A stretch of DNA of 64,000 nucleotides from Whitmania pigra. Lineage: Eukaryota > Annelida > Clitellata > Hirudinida > Haemopidae. Positions 9,318-17,904 of the stretch are shown in pieces. Position numbers and translations under genes: made by a program. Each line of letters begins with the position of its first letter. Positions within the stretch are counted from its first letter, which is position 1. The notes beneath the pieces are model-generated. The model searched no databases and had not been told where the DNA came from. It was given only the letters and a program-made list of their open reading frames with translations. Where the stretch lies: contig JAJTWR010000095.1 in assembly GCA_021613335.1 (NCBI GenBank), positions 62,001 through 126,000 on the forward strand, read 5' to 3'.

Positions 9318-9392
9318 TCTTTTGTTAGTTAGATTAATAAATTGGTTTTTAAAGGCAAAGCTAATTTATGGTTTTTATAACAAATAACAAGT

Positions 9393-10406
9393 TTAAAACA
9401 AAGCCTTTTTAACAGAGTTATAAGCCCATTTTAAATAAGCCGAACCCCAAGTAAAACCGCCGCCGAAAGTTGCAAATATCAAATTATCGCCTTTTTTAAG
9501 CAGGTTTTCATATTCCCAAAGCAAAAGCGGGAGGGTAGCGTTTGTAGTATTTCCATAACGTTCAATGTTGGTCATCACTTTGTCTGATCCAACACCCATT
9601 CGGTTGCTGACTGCGTCTATAATGCGTTTGTTGGCCTGATGAGGTACAAACCAACTTACGTCATTGGCCTCAAGAGAATTCCGCTCCATAATTTCCACAG
9701 AAATATCGGCCATATTTGTTACCGCAAATTTAAATACCGCTTGGCCTTCTTGAAAAACGTAATGTAATTTTTGATCAACGGTTTGGTGAGAAGCCGGATT
9801 TACCGAGCCTCCGGCGAGCATGTTAAGATGCTTGCCGCCCGAGCCGTCTGATTTTAAAATGACATCCAGAAGGCCAAACCCGTCATAGTTAGGCTCCAGT
9901 AAAGCGCAGCCGCAACCGTCTCCAAAAATAACGCAGGTTGCCCGGTCTTGATAATTGATAATAGATGACATTTTATCGCCCCCTACCACTAAAACCTTTT
10001 GATGTTTGCCCGATTCTATAAATTGGGCTCCGGTAGCTAAGGCAAATAAAAAGCCCGAGCAGGCAGCCTGCAAATCAAAGCTCCAAGCGTTTTTGGCCCC
10101 TATTTTATCGGCCAAAATGTTTGCGGTGGCTGGAAAAGGAAAATCCGGAGTAGTTGTGCTGAAGATGATTAAATCAATATCCAGAGCAGAAATACCTCTT
10201 TTTTTTAAAAGACCATTAACCGCCGGCACGGCCATATCGGATGTTCCCAATCGATCGCCTTTTAATATTCTTCGCTCTTTAATGCCTGTTCGAGAGGTTA
10301 TCCACTCGTCAGTAGTATCAACGATGGTTTCCAATTCTTTATTTGTTAACACATAATCGGGAACATAACCGTGAACGGCGGTAATTGCAGCGTGAAGTTT
10401 TTTCAT
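9393..10406 (-). CDS. fabH: Beta-ketoacyl-ACP synthase III (FabH)
   Basis: 337 residues. It condenses acetyl-CoA (or a branched primer) with malonyl-ACP to start fatty-acid synthesis. The catalytic triad is visible: Cys116 in QAACSGFLFA, His in VPHQANKRI and Asn in GNTTNATLP. The substrate tunnel region SRTGIKERRI lies near 38-47. It follows plsX, as in many bacteria, and precedes accB, so the operon couples primer condensation, malonyl-CoA supply and phospholipid synthesis. The length is normal and no defect is seen. Confidence 0.96.
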   Translation of the reverse strand: MKKLHAAITAVHGYVPDYVLTNKELETIVDTTDEWITSRTGIKERRILKGDRLGTSDMAVPAVNGLLKKRGISALDIDLIIFSTTTPDFPFPATANILADKIGAKNAWSFDLQAACSGFLFALATGAQFIESGKHQKVLVVGGDKMSSIINYQDRATCVIFGDGCGCALLEPNYDGFGLLDVILKSDGSGGKHLNMLAGGSVNPASHQTVDQKLHYVFQEGQAVFKFAVTNMADISVEIMERNSLEANDVSWFVPHQANKRIIDAVSNRMGVGSDKVMTNIERYGNTTNATLPLLLWEYENLLKKGDNLIFATFGGGFTWGSAYLKWAYNSVKKALF

Positions 10407-10420
10407 TTTATATTTTTTAT

Positions 10421-11358
10421 CTATTGAAATGCTGCTTGAATCTTTTGAACCAATCCTGTCAAAATCATATCCCTGGATTGCAAAATCATATTTTTTACAG
10501 CCGTAGGCGAGGAAATGCCATGCCCGATAACCACGGGCGCATTTACCCCAAGCACAGGGCTCCCGCCATAATTTTCGTAGTTGAAACGATTAAAAAATTC
10601 GTCTTTAAACCCTTTTTTAACGGTTAATACATAGAACGATTCTGCCATTTTAAGTATTACGTTTCCGGTAAAACCATCACATACAATTACGTCTGCCTTG
10701 TTGTTAAATAAATCACGCCCTTCTACATTTCCCGTAAAGTTAAAAAGTTTGGTTTCCTGCATAAGCGGAAAGGTGGCCAAAGAAAGCGTATTTCCTTTTT
10801 CGTCTTCCTCGCCAATGTTCATTAAAGCTATTTTTGGATTGTTAATTTGCATAATATTTTCGGCATATAAACTGCCCAGCACGCCAAATTGTAACAAAAC
10901 ATCAGGCTTGCAATCGGCATTAGCGCCTACATCAAGCAGTAAACCCATGCCTCCGCTTAATTTAGGAACTGCGGCGCTTAAACAAGGACGAATAATGCCG
11001 GAATGGTTTTAACACTGAAAACAGCGCCAACCAACATAGCCCCAGAGTTGCCTGCGCTGGCAAACGAATCTATTTTTCCTTCTTTAAGGAGTTGAAAACC
11101 GACGGAAATGCTTGAGTCTTTTTTTTGCAGAATTGCTTTGGTAGCATGTTCGCCCATCTGGATAACCTGGCGGGTATGAACATACTCGTAATTTTCAGGA
11201 TCATGCCCCATTTCTTCAATAATGGGCTTAACCCGTTGGGTATCGCCAATTAGAACAAGTTTTTGTTCGGCAGTTAGTAATTTGCGGGCTTCTATTGCTC
11301 CTAAAACAATGGCTCTGGGGGCATAATCCCCCCCCATAATATCAAGACCTATTTTCAT
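10421..11358 (-). pseudogene. plsX: Phosphate acyltransferase PlsX, interrupted by a frameshift
   Basis: PlsX turns acyl-ACP into acyl-phosphate, the donor for the first acylation of glycerol-3-phosphate. The N-terminal frame (10978-11358) has IGLDIMGGDYAP and FASAGNSGAMLVGA. The C-terminal frame (10421-10948 and upstream) has LLDVGANADCKP and VCDGFTGNVILKMAE. Together they cover the normal family length, but the frame changes at about 10997-11003, just after KTIP. One extra base there would restore the usual PxxxRPC stretch. It is either a 1-nt loss or a sequence error. The gene is normally important and its operon neighbours are intact, which favours an error. Confidence 0.85.
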
Positions 11359-11443
11359 GGTAAAATATTTTGTATCGCTACGGTTTTTAAGCGTGTCTAA
11401 AATTAGAACTTAAACGGTAGCAAACACAAAAATTCTCAGAAAA

Positions 11444-11635
11444 TTATCCTATAGAAGTATTTTCGATAACCAGTTTTCCATTGTAGTACAGGTTACCCTC
11501 AACATTATAAGCGGTATGAGGCAAATGCGCTGTTCCGGTAGTTTGGCAAGTAGTTAAAGTAGGAGTCTCCGCTTTGTAGTGCGTTCTTCTTTTATCCCTT
11601 CTTTGTTTAGAAGTTTTACGTTTTGGATGTGCCAT
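11444..11635 (-). CDS. rpmF: 50S ribosomal protein L32
   Basis: 63 residues. It starts [20 protein letters not shown], the conserved basic N-terminus of bL32. It has only one cysteine, so it is the zinc-free form without the four-cysteine ribbon. It lies 15 nt after yceD and before plsX, the classical order that couples ribosome and lipid synthesis. Confidence 0.95.
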   Translation of the reverse strand: MAHPKRKTSKQRRDKRRTHYKAETPTLTTCQTTGTAHLPHTAYNVEGNLYYNGKLVIENTSIG

Positions 11636-11650
11636 GTTGCTTTGAATTAG

Positions 11651-12184
11651 TTATTTTAATTGTTTTAAAGCGTCCCAGCAAGGATCGCCGTTCTGTTCTT
11701 CTTGTTTGTTTTCTTTTGCGATATTTCCGCTCAGTTTAGCTAAAGCGGCCAGCATTTGTTCGTTGCAGGCTTTACTTACCTGTTCGCATTTGTTGATGTG
11801 CGGAACCGATACGCTTATCATTTCATAGATCGGTACCGATACATTAATGACGGTTTGCTTACGAGGTAAAACAATGATTTCCGCCTCGTCATATCCTTCT
11901 CCTTCTTCTGCAAATTTTACGATTTGCTTTTCATCAAGGCTTATGGGCTGATCAAAATCAGCAAGGCATTTATCGCAGGTTAATTTAATACTTCCTTCTA
12001 AATGAAAATTCAAAATCAACATGGTTTCTTGCTTGTCAAGCTCAATTTTAGCTTTTAGCTCGCCTTCTTTTACCAACGAGTATTCAAACGCGTCAAAAAA
12101 ACTTTTGTCAATTTCAAAATCAAATTGATGTTTGCCCAATTTTAATCCCGTAAAGGGAATCGAAAATTGTTTTAACCGTTTCAC
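11651..12184 (-). CDS. yceD: DUF177 / YceD family protein
   Basis: 177 residues with a GTG start. YceD proteins are linked to 23S rRNA processing or accumulation and nearly always precede rpmF. The family CxxC stretch LTCDKCLADF lies near 96-105. The acidic segment with EEGEGYDEAEIIVLPR near 120-135 is also typical. It is the first gene of the operon ending at accC. A perfect TAGCTTTG promoter element lies 20 nt upstream of the GTG and supports this start. Confidence 0.88.
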   Translation of the reverse strand: MKRLKQFSIPFTGLKLGKHQFDFEIDKSFFDAFEYSLVKEGELKAKIELDKQETMLILNFHLEGSIKLTCDKCLADFDQPISLDEKQIVKFAEEGEGYDEAEIIVLPRKQTVINVSVPIYEMISVSVPHINKCEQVSKACNEQMLAALAKLSGNIAKENKQEEQNGDPCWDALKQLK

Positions 12185-12204
12185 GACAACCTAATTTTAG
12201 CCTG

Positions 12205-12212
12205 CAAAGCTA
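12205..12212 (-). promoter_or_regulatory. -7 promoter element of the yceD-accC operon
   Basis: TAGCTTTG on the minus strand matches TAnnTTTG exactly, 20 nt before the GTG start of yceD. It is probably the main promoter for yceD-rpmF-plsX-fabH-accB-accC. Confidence 0.5.
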
Positions 12213-12715
12213 GCTAAATTTTTAATAAATGAAAACTTTTTATAAAATGAAGCGTTAATGGGTTTTTAAGATTTATTTTTCGAGAGAATCGGTTAGGGCG
12301 TATCCCGATTCTTTGATGGTTGCTTTCAAAATAATGAAACTTTGTTTAGAAAGATATTGAGCTAAAACCGTTGAAGGATATTTCTATGCCGCTCAGGGAA
12401 ACCAACATATGGATTGGAAATTTTCGGACTTACGAAAACAACGGCTAAAGGAGCGCAAAGTCGTTATGCCCCACATTACTCCCTCTGTTTATCGCTTGTG
12501 TTTTTAGCTTGTTCCGTTACCCGAAAGGGTTTGCCAAAATCTGATTGCGGTATCTGTTACGGATAAACAACCGATGATTTGCAGAAGCAATACTCCTTAC
12601 TTCGATTAAACAAGCAAATTTTGATAATGAGGGCAACAGACCCCTGCCTTCTGAAAACTGTTTTTTAAAACCTTAGCGACACAGGTATAATTGACGCTTG
12701 TTGAGATTTGCATAA
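12213..12715. other. Intergenic region with one weak dyad
   Basis: About 500 bp without a credible gene on either strand. One inverted repeat, GAATCGG and CCGATTC with a 12-nt loop, lies at about 12286-12311; it lacks a clear U-run, so its role is unclear. The downstream boundary is the pdxA stop. Confidence 0.4.
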
Positions 12716-13795
12716 CTAATTTGCATCATCTTTAAGGTCAAATTGTGTTTCTACAACTTTACCGCCTGTTTTAAGTTGATTGGCCAGCATGGTTTGGTAT
12801 TCGTTACGGTTTTTAACGATGCGTATGGACGAAAACAAAGCTTCTCGGAAAGAAGCGGGGTTTGCTAAGTTTTTGCCCGCAATGTCATAACCGACGCCAT
12901 GGTTTGGCGAAGTGCGCACAAAATTCAGTCCTGCGGTAAAGTTAAGGCCGTTTTCAAACGATAAGGTTTTAAAAGGAATTAAGCCCTGATCATGATACAT
13001 GGCTAAAACGGCGTCAAATTTTTTGTAACCGCCTTTGCCGAAAAAACCATCGGCCGGATAAGGCCCTAAAGCAATAATGCCTCCGTCAAAAGCCTTTTTA
13101 ATGGCCGGTTTTATCACCTGCTCATCTTCTTCTCCCAATAATCCGTTATCGCCGGCATGCGGATTTAAAGCCAGTACTGCAATTTTAGGGTTATCAACCC
13201 AAAAATCTTTCTTTAAGCTCTCGTTAATTAACCATAGCTTTTTAATGATTTTTTCTTGGTTAACGCTCTTTGCAACATCAGCTATCGGAATATGCCCGGT
13301 AACTACGCCCACCCGTAAATTATCGCTTATTAAAAACATGAGCGCATCTGTGCTTTTGCTGCGATGCTGCAAATATTCGGTATGCCCGGGAAACTTAAAA
13401 TCATCCCTTTGAATATTATCTTTGTTAATGGGAGCAGTTACCAAAGCGTCAATATGACCAGCCAGCAAATCATCAGATGCCTTTTGCAGGGAAATGAAAG
13501 CATATTTGCCTCCCGTTTGGGTAGATTGGCCAAAATCTATCCGAATGTCTTCTTGCCAACAATTAATTATATTGGCTTTACGAGCCAGCGCGTTTTTAGG
13601 GTGGTTGACGACATTAAAGTTAAAATCGCTGATGCGTATGCTTTTGCGATGAAACGATACAACTTTAGTATTCCCATAAACAATGGGCGTACAATAATCT
13701 AAAATTTTGCTTTCTTGCAACGTTTTTAGGATAACTTCAAGACCAATGCCGTTTGTATCGCCAATGCTGATGCCGATTTTAAGTTTTTCGCTCAT
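12716..13795 (-). CDS. pdxA: 4-hydroxythreonine-4-phosphate dehydrogenase
   Basis: 359 residues. It oxidises 4-phosphohydroxy-threonine with NAD(P)+ in the DXP-dependent pyridoxal phosphate pathway. The start IGISIGDTNGIGLEVILK is the family signature. The three metal-binding histidines are visible in FPGHTEYLQ, ALNPHAGDNG and MYHDQGLIPFK. It stands alone, transcribed away from rsmA. The near-consensus promoter TTAATTTG lies 8 nt before the ATG. Confidence 0.95.
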   Translation of the reverse strand: MSEKLKIGISIGDTNGIGLEVILKTLQESKILDYCTPIVYGNTKVVSFHRKSIRISDFNFNVVNHPKNALARKANIINCWQEDIRIDFGQSTQTGGKYAFISLQKASDDLLAGHIDALVTAPINKDNIQRDDFKFPGHTEYLQHRSKSTDALMFLISDNLRVGVVTGHIPIADVAKSVNQEKIIKKLWLINESLKKDFWVDNPKIAVLALNPHAGDNGLLGEEDEQVIKPAIKKAFDGGIIALGPYPADGFFGKGGYKKFDAVLAMYHDQGLIPFKTLSFENGLNFTAGLNFVRTSPNHGVGYDIAGKNLANPASFREALFSSIRIVKNRNEYQTMLANQLKTGGKVVETQFDLKDDAN

Positions 13796-13803
13796 ATGGG
13801 TTG

Positions 13804-13811
13804 CAAATTAA
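13804..13811 (-). promoter_or_regulatory. Near-consensus -7 element of pdxA
   Basis: TTAATTTG on the minus strand, one base off TAnnTTTG, 8 nt from the ATG at 13795. It is divergent from the rsmA promoter 107 bp away. Confidence 0.35.
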
Positions 13812-13917
13812 CGAATTTAATTCTAAGCGCGAAAGTTTGAATGAGAACCAAGAAAGCGCTGTTTGGCAGCCGGTTATTTTAAGCCCAAAGCCATGCTTTA
13901 CTCGTTTGTAAATCTAC

Positions 13918-13925
13918 TATCTTTG
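13918..13925 (+). promoter_or_regulatory. -7 element 5 nt before the rsmA start
   Basis: TATCTTTG, an exact TAnnTTTG match, ends 5 nt before the ATG at 13931. The predicted transcript would begin at the start codon. Confidence 0.55.
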
Positions 13926-13930
13926 AACCA

Positions 13931-14713
13931 ATGAGCGAAGTAAAAGCAAAAAAACATTTGGGGCAGCACTTTTTAACCGATAAGCGCATAGCGGAGCGTA
14001 TTGTTGACGGGCTTATTCATGCCGATAAATATAAGCAGGTTTTAGAAGTTGGCCCCGGCATGGGTATCCTTTCTGATATCCTTTTGCAGCGTAATTACCT
14101 TGAAGTTTTTTTTATTGATATTGACGCGGAAAGTATCGGTTTTTTGAAAAATAGATATCCGCAATTAGGCGATAAACTAATTAATGGAGATTTTCTCAGG
14201 TTTGATATTCAATCCGTTTTTCAGGGAACTTTTGGGCTTATTGGCAATTTTCCCTACAATATATCTTCGCAAATTCTTTTTAAAGTGCTTGAAAACCGTA
14301 ATTCTGTTATGGAAGTAGTGGGCATGTTTCAAAAAGAGGTTGCAGAGCGATGCGCTGCTCGGTCGGGCTCCAAAAGTTATGGCATTTTAAGCGTTCTTTT
14401 GCAAGCATATTACCGTATCGAATATTTATTTACGGTAAAGCCGGGCGCGTTTAACCCGTCTCCAAAAGTAAATTCGGGCGTTATTCGCTTGGTTAGAAAT
14501 CAGGCAGCAACTTTGCCTTGCGATGAAAAGCTGTTTGTGCGGGTGGTAAAAGCGGGATTTAATCAGCGGCGAAAAACCTTAAGAAACGCCTTGGCAGGGG
14601 TTTTGCCTAAATACAAAATGGATCAACACCCTTTTTGGGAGAAACGAGCCGAGCAACTGAGCATTGATCATTTTACGGCTTTTACCAATCATATTTCAAA
14701 ACTTATTTTTTAA
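13931..14713 (+). CDS. rsmA: 16S rRNA dimethyladenosine transferase (RsmA/KsgA)
   Basis: 260 residues. It dimethylates two adjacent adenines in the 3' hairpin of 16S rRNA using SAM. The signature start KKHLGQHFLTD (7-17) is present. The SAM motif EVGPGMGILSDIL lies near 40-52, and the catalytic motif IV GNFPYNISSQILF near 102-114 (NFPY in place of NLPY). The C-terminal helical domain has FNQRRKTLRNAL. It is followed after 22 nt by a 2-hydroxyacid dehydrogenase on the same strand. Confidence 0.96.
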   Translation: MSEVKAKKHLGQHFLTDKRIAERIVDGLIHADKYKQVLEVGPGMGILSDILLQRNYLEVFFIDIDAESIGFLKNRYPQLGDKLINGDFLRFDIQSVFQGTFGLIGNFPYNISSQILFKVLENRNSVMEVVGMFQKEVAERCAARSGSKSYGILSVLLQAYYRIEYLFTVKPGAFNPSPKVNSGVIRLVRNQAATLPCDEKLFVRVVKAGFNQRRKTLRNALAGVLPKYKMDQHPFWEKRAEQLSIDHFTAFTNHISKLIF

Positions 14714-14735
14714 AGAACGGGATAGGCTTAAAAAA

Positions 14736-15659
14736 ATGAAAATATTAATTGCAGACCAACTCCATCATATTTTTAAAGAAAAAGCCCAAGCATTGGGTTA
14801 TCAGGTAGACGATGAACCCGATATTACTAAAACCGAAGCGCTTGAAAAGATAAAAAATTACGATGGAATTGTTATACGCACTAAATTTACGATCGACCGA
14901 AAAATGTTTGAAGCAGCCTCAAAATTAAAATTTGTGGCGCGTGCGGGCGCGGGCTTAGATAATATTGATGTAGCGGAAGCCCAAAAAAGAAATATTGTGC
15001 TTTTTGGAGCAAACCAGGGGAATAGCGACGCGGTAGGCGAGCATGCGGTTGGTTTGTTGCTGTCGCTGATGAATAATTTTCGCAAAGCGGATAAAGAAAT
15101 ACGCGAAGGCATTTGGGATAGAGAAGGTAATCGGGGTTATGAACTGAAAGGTAAAACGGTAGGAATTATCGGCTACGGATTTATGGGGCAAAGTTTTGCC
15201 CGAAAATTAAAAGGTTTTCAGGCGGATGTAATTGCCTACGATAAATATAAAACCAACTTTAGCGATGAATTTGCCCGCCAAGTAAGCATGGAAGAAATTG
15301 TAAAACACAGCGATGTATTAAGTCTCCACATTCCGCTGACCAACCAAACCCGTCAATTGGTTAAGGATGAATACTTTTTTCGTTTTAAAAAACCTATTTT
15401 TTTTATCAATACCGCTCGCGGAGAAATTGTAGAGGTTAAAGCCGTTTTAAAAGCCATTGAACAAGGTAAAATTTTAGGCGCCGGCTTAGATGTTTTGCAG
15501 ACGGAAAAATTTCCAATGTTGGCCCAACAGCCATGGTATAACGAATTGAAAAACAATTGTAAAGTAATTTTGACGCCCCATGTTGCCGGTTGGACTTTTG
15601 ACAGCTATCGTAAAATTTCGGAAGTTTTGGCCGAAAAGTTAGCTAAAATCAAGTTTTAA
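14736..15659 (+). CDS. D-isomer 2-hydroxyacid dehydrogenase (phosphoglycerate dehydrogenase-like)
   Basis: 307 residues from the ATG at 14736, just after the rsmA stop; a longer frame starting inside rsmA at 14664 is less likely. The NAD-binding Rossmann motif is GIIGYGFMGQSFARKL near 145-160. The catalytic residues of the family fit ARAGAGLDNID, INTARGEIVE (Arg) and LTPHVAGWT (His). It could be a phosphoglycerate dehydrogenase for serine synthesis, but it lacks the C-terminal ACT domain, so the substrate is open. Confidence 0.85.
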   Translation: MKILIADQLHHIFKEKAQALGYQVDDEPDITKTEALEKIKNYDGIVIRTKFTIDRKMFEAASKLKFVARAGAGLDNIDVAEAQKRNIVLFGANQGNSDAVGEHAVGLLLSLMNNFRKADKEIREGIWDREGNRGYELKGKTVGIIGYGFMGQSFARKLKGFQADVIAYDKYKTNFSDEFARQVSMEEIVKHSDVLSLHIPLTNQTRQLVKDEYFFRFKKPIFFINTARGEIVEVKAVLKAIEQGKILGAGLDVLQTEKFPMLAQQPWYNELKNNCKVILTPHVAGWTFDSYRKISEVLAEKLAKIKF

Positions 15660-15759
15660 ATTTAATTTTAAAAAGATTTGTTAAAAAACTTCTTTCTGAG
15701 TTTGTTTTAAATAAATTACAGAATCGGATTAAACGTAAAATTAAGCTAAAACAGATACA

Positions 15760-16233
15760 ATGACAAAGCAGCATAAATACCAAACTAATTTAATTTGGAC
15801 CGGCAACAGGGGATCCGGCACGATGGATTATCGGTCATACGATCGTAATTTTGTAGTCAGCATAGCAGACAAGCCGGATATTTTAGGCTCTTCAGACTCC
15901 GCTTTTATGGGCGATAAGCATCGCTACAATCCCGAAGATTTGTTGTTGGCCTCTATTTCGGCCTGCCATATGTTGTGGTATTTGCATTTGTGTACTAACA
16001 ACGGCGTTGTAGTAATTGAATATAGAGACAAAGCCGTTGGAACCATGATAGAGAATACCGATGGCAGCGGAAAGTTTAACGAAGTAATTCTTCGCCCGGA
16101 TGTAATTATTGCAGATAAACTGCAAACGGCTTTGGCCAACCGGCTACACGCCGAAGCTCACAAAATGTGTTTTATTGCCAACTCGCTAAATTTTCCGGTT
16201 AAGCACGAACCAATAACCACCGGCAGCAATTAA
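15760..16233 (+). CDS. OsmC/Ohr family peroxide-detoxifying protein
   Basis: 157 residues. OsmC-type proteins reduce organic hydroperoxides with two reactive cysteines. Here these are Cys in SISACHMLW (about 68) and in AHKMCFIANSLNFPV (about 133), in the expected contexts. NPEDLLLASISAC is the typical start of the central helix. It is monocistronic, with about 100 bp upstream and 230 bp downstream. The subgroup (YhfA- or OsmC-like) is not decided. Confidence 0.88.
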   Translation: MTKQHKYQTNLIWTGNRGSGTMDYRSYDRNFVVSIADKPDILGSSDSAFMGDKHRYNPEDLLLASISACHMLWYLHLCTNNGVVVIEYRDKAVGTMIENTDGSGKFNEVILRPDVIIADKLQTALANRLHAEAHKMCFIANSLNFPVKHEPITTGSN

Positions 16234-16306
16234 AAGTAACGGATATCCAAAAAAATTGCATAATTACAGCCATATTAAAGAGCTTTCTAAAAACTAATCA
16301 AAGCCA

Positions 16307-16380
16307 GAATGTTTGCGTTCCTGTTAGAATATGCCAAACTATCCTTTCCCCCGCCTCCATAAAATTATTATTGAATAAAG
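16307..16380. repeat. Direct repeat, copy 1 (upstream of the lipoprotein gene)
   Basis: About 74 bp that recurs at 17676-17750 in the same orientation. Long shared blocks include TGTTAGAAT, CCATAAAATTATTATTGAATAAA and the start GAATG.TTGCGTT. The two copies flank the lipoprotein gene and each lies upstream of a plus-strand gene. Confidence 0.65.
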
Positions 16381-16465
16381 TTTAATTTTGTACATTTACG
16401 CAAATTATAGCGATAAAAAAACGATGAAAACGCTTTAGAATTTAAACTCTCTAAAACCAAACAAT

Positions 16466-17359
16466 ATGAAGAAGATAATTTATTTATTATTGATTACCGT
16501 ATTATTTACGGCCTGCTCAAAAAACAAGGACTTTAACCTCTTTTCTGCTAACCAAAATTGCCAAATTTTGAAAATCGAAGCCGATGATGATTCTTACAAG
16601 ACAACAGAGACTCTTAGCTATGACGATAAAGGAAACCTTGTAAAAATTGAAGTTAAAACCGTTGAAGTTAAAACCAAAAAAGAAGTTGTCCAGATCTATA
16701 CTTATACTTATTCAAAACAAAGCATTGTTCACAAAAGACTGGCTAGCAACGGCACAGCAACAATAATAACTTATAGTTTAGACGATTCGGGTAAAATTAT
16801 TTCCGCAAAAAAGAACGTCAGCAACCCAACTTCCGGCGAAATAATAATGGATAATAATATTATTAATTATGAATACAAATACACCGACGATGGTTATTTA
16901 AGGGAGGTTATAAAAACGATTTCAAATCAAGAATTTACAGATGGAAAGACCTATACTTGGCAAAATGGAAATATAACAAGTATCGGGAAGAATACAACAA
17001 TATTCGGGTCTACAATTACTACGGATACTTTCTCTTACGAATATGGTACGGATGTTTGGCCTGTTACTTTCCTGTTCCTAGATACTTCTGAATTTGAAGA
17101 CGATAAAGCAGAAGACGATAAAGCAGATTCTTATTTAAGAAAGTATTTTGGTAAACTGCCCAAAAACTTATCTTCTCGTAAAATAACCGGGAAAAACGGA
17201 GAAAACGCTAGAGAAATGGAATACGCCTATCAAAAAGATGATAAAGGAAATATTACTAAAGTTAGCGCGGTTGAAAAAAATCAACAAGGGACGAACAAGT
17301 CGAAATTCATAACATACCAATACAATTGTAAAGTAAAACGGGTTAAAAAGTATTCTTAA
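16466..17359 (+). CDS. Predicted lipoprotein with YD-repeat-like segments
   Basis: 297 residues. The lipoprotein signal ends at VLFTACSKNKDF (Cys at about 17), so it is probably anchored to the outer membrane. The mature part has loosely repeated strands of the form YDDKGNLVKIE, YTDDGYLREV and KDDKGNITKVSA, like the single-strand pattern of RHS/YD or DUF4595-type Bacteroidota lipoproteins. A tandem of EDDKAEDDKAD lies near 211-221. The function is unknown. It lies between two direct repeats and upstream of a TonB receptor. Confidence 0.7.
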   Translation: MKKIIYLLLITVLFTACSKNKDFNLFSANQNCQILKIEADDDSYKTTETLSYDDKGNLVKIEVKTVEVKTKKEVVQIYTYTYSKQSIVHKRLASNGTATIITYSLDDSGKIISAKKNVSNPTSGEIIMDNNIINYEYKYTDDGYLREVIKTISNQEFTDGKTYTWQNGNITSIGKNTTIFGSTITTDTFSYEYGTDVWPVTFLFLDTSEFEDDKAEDDKADSYLRKYFGKLPKNLSSRKITGKNGENAREMEYAYQKDDKGNITKVSAVEKNQQGTNKSKFITYQYNCKVKRVKKYS

Positions 17360-17675
17360 ATAAGAACAAAGGCTGCCTCAACAGCGCGCGTTTTGCTGAT
17401 GGACAGGGTTTTATTTAAGAATAAGACATCAAAACGGTTTGTTAAGATTTTAAAAAGAGGCCGCCAAAACAGGCCTAAAATCGTTGATTTTTGACGAGGC
17501 TACCCCAACTGATCGCCCTTCGGCAACAAATCTCTTGGAAAGATAAACCGAAAGCCAAAATTTCGTTTTGGCGGCAATTTGCCGCCCTATTTTGTTTGCT
17601 AAAAACAGCTTGCCGGCAGACGGTGCCGGAAAGAATTTTCTCATTAGCCGAGAAAATTGCCGAAGGCTCAGCGAA
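17360..17675. other. Intergenic region with weak frames
   Basis: About 315 bp. Overlapping frames on both strands (17450-17644 minus, 17491-17727 plus) show no family resemblance and no ribosome-binding or promoter context. A short GGCC/GGCC hairpin lies near 17458-17476. I do not call a gene. Confidence 0.4.
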
Positions 17676-17750
17676 GAATGGTTGCGTTTTTGTTAGAATC
17701 TGCTCAAGCTATCCCCCGCATCCATAAAATTATTATTGAATAAATTTTAA
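17676..17750. repeat. Direct repeat, copy 2 (upstream of the TonB receptor)
   Basis: Same orientation and about 80% identity by eye with 16307-16380, with a 3-nt gap in the C-run. It lies about 155 bp before the start of the siderophore receptor. It could be a shared regulatory region, or part of a duplication around the lipoprotein gene. Confidence 0.65.
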
Positions 17751-17904
17751 GCAGTTTCTGTCACTAATTACAGCGATTCAAATTCCGTTCCTTACTAGAT
17801 AAGGATTAAATATGCTTTATTTAGATTTATTAAAAATAAAATTGGTTCAAATTCGCAAAATTCTTTTCTTTGCAGTTTAAATTTTAATTAATCTAAATAA
17901 TAAG

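Noticed and set aside
12213..12715. Possible gene or RNA in the yceD-pdxA gap
   Set aside because: No coding pattern on either strand, and the single dyad lacks a U-run.
14664..14735. Longer start of the 2-hydroxyacid dehydrogenase inside rsmA
   Set aside because: The extra residues do not fit the family and the ATG at 14736 has a normal position after the rsmA stop.
17450..17727. Overlapping frames on both strands between repeat and TonB receptor
   Set aside because: No family resemblance, and both strands are open only by chance in a moderately GC-rich patch.
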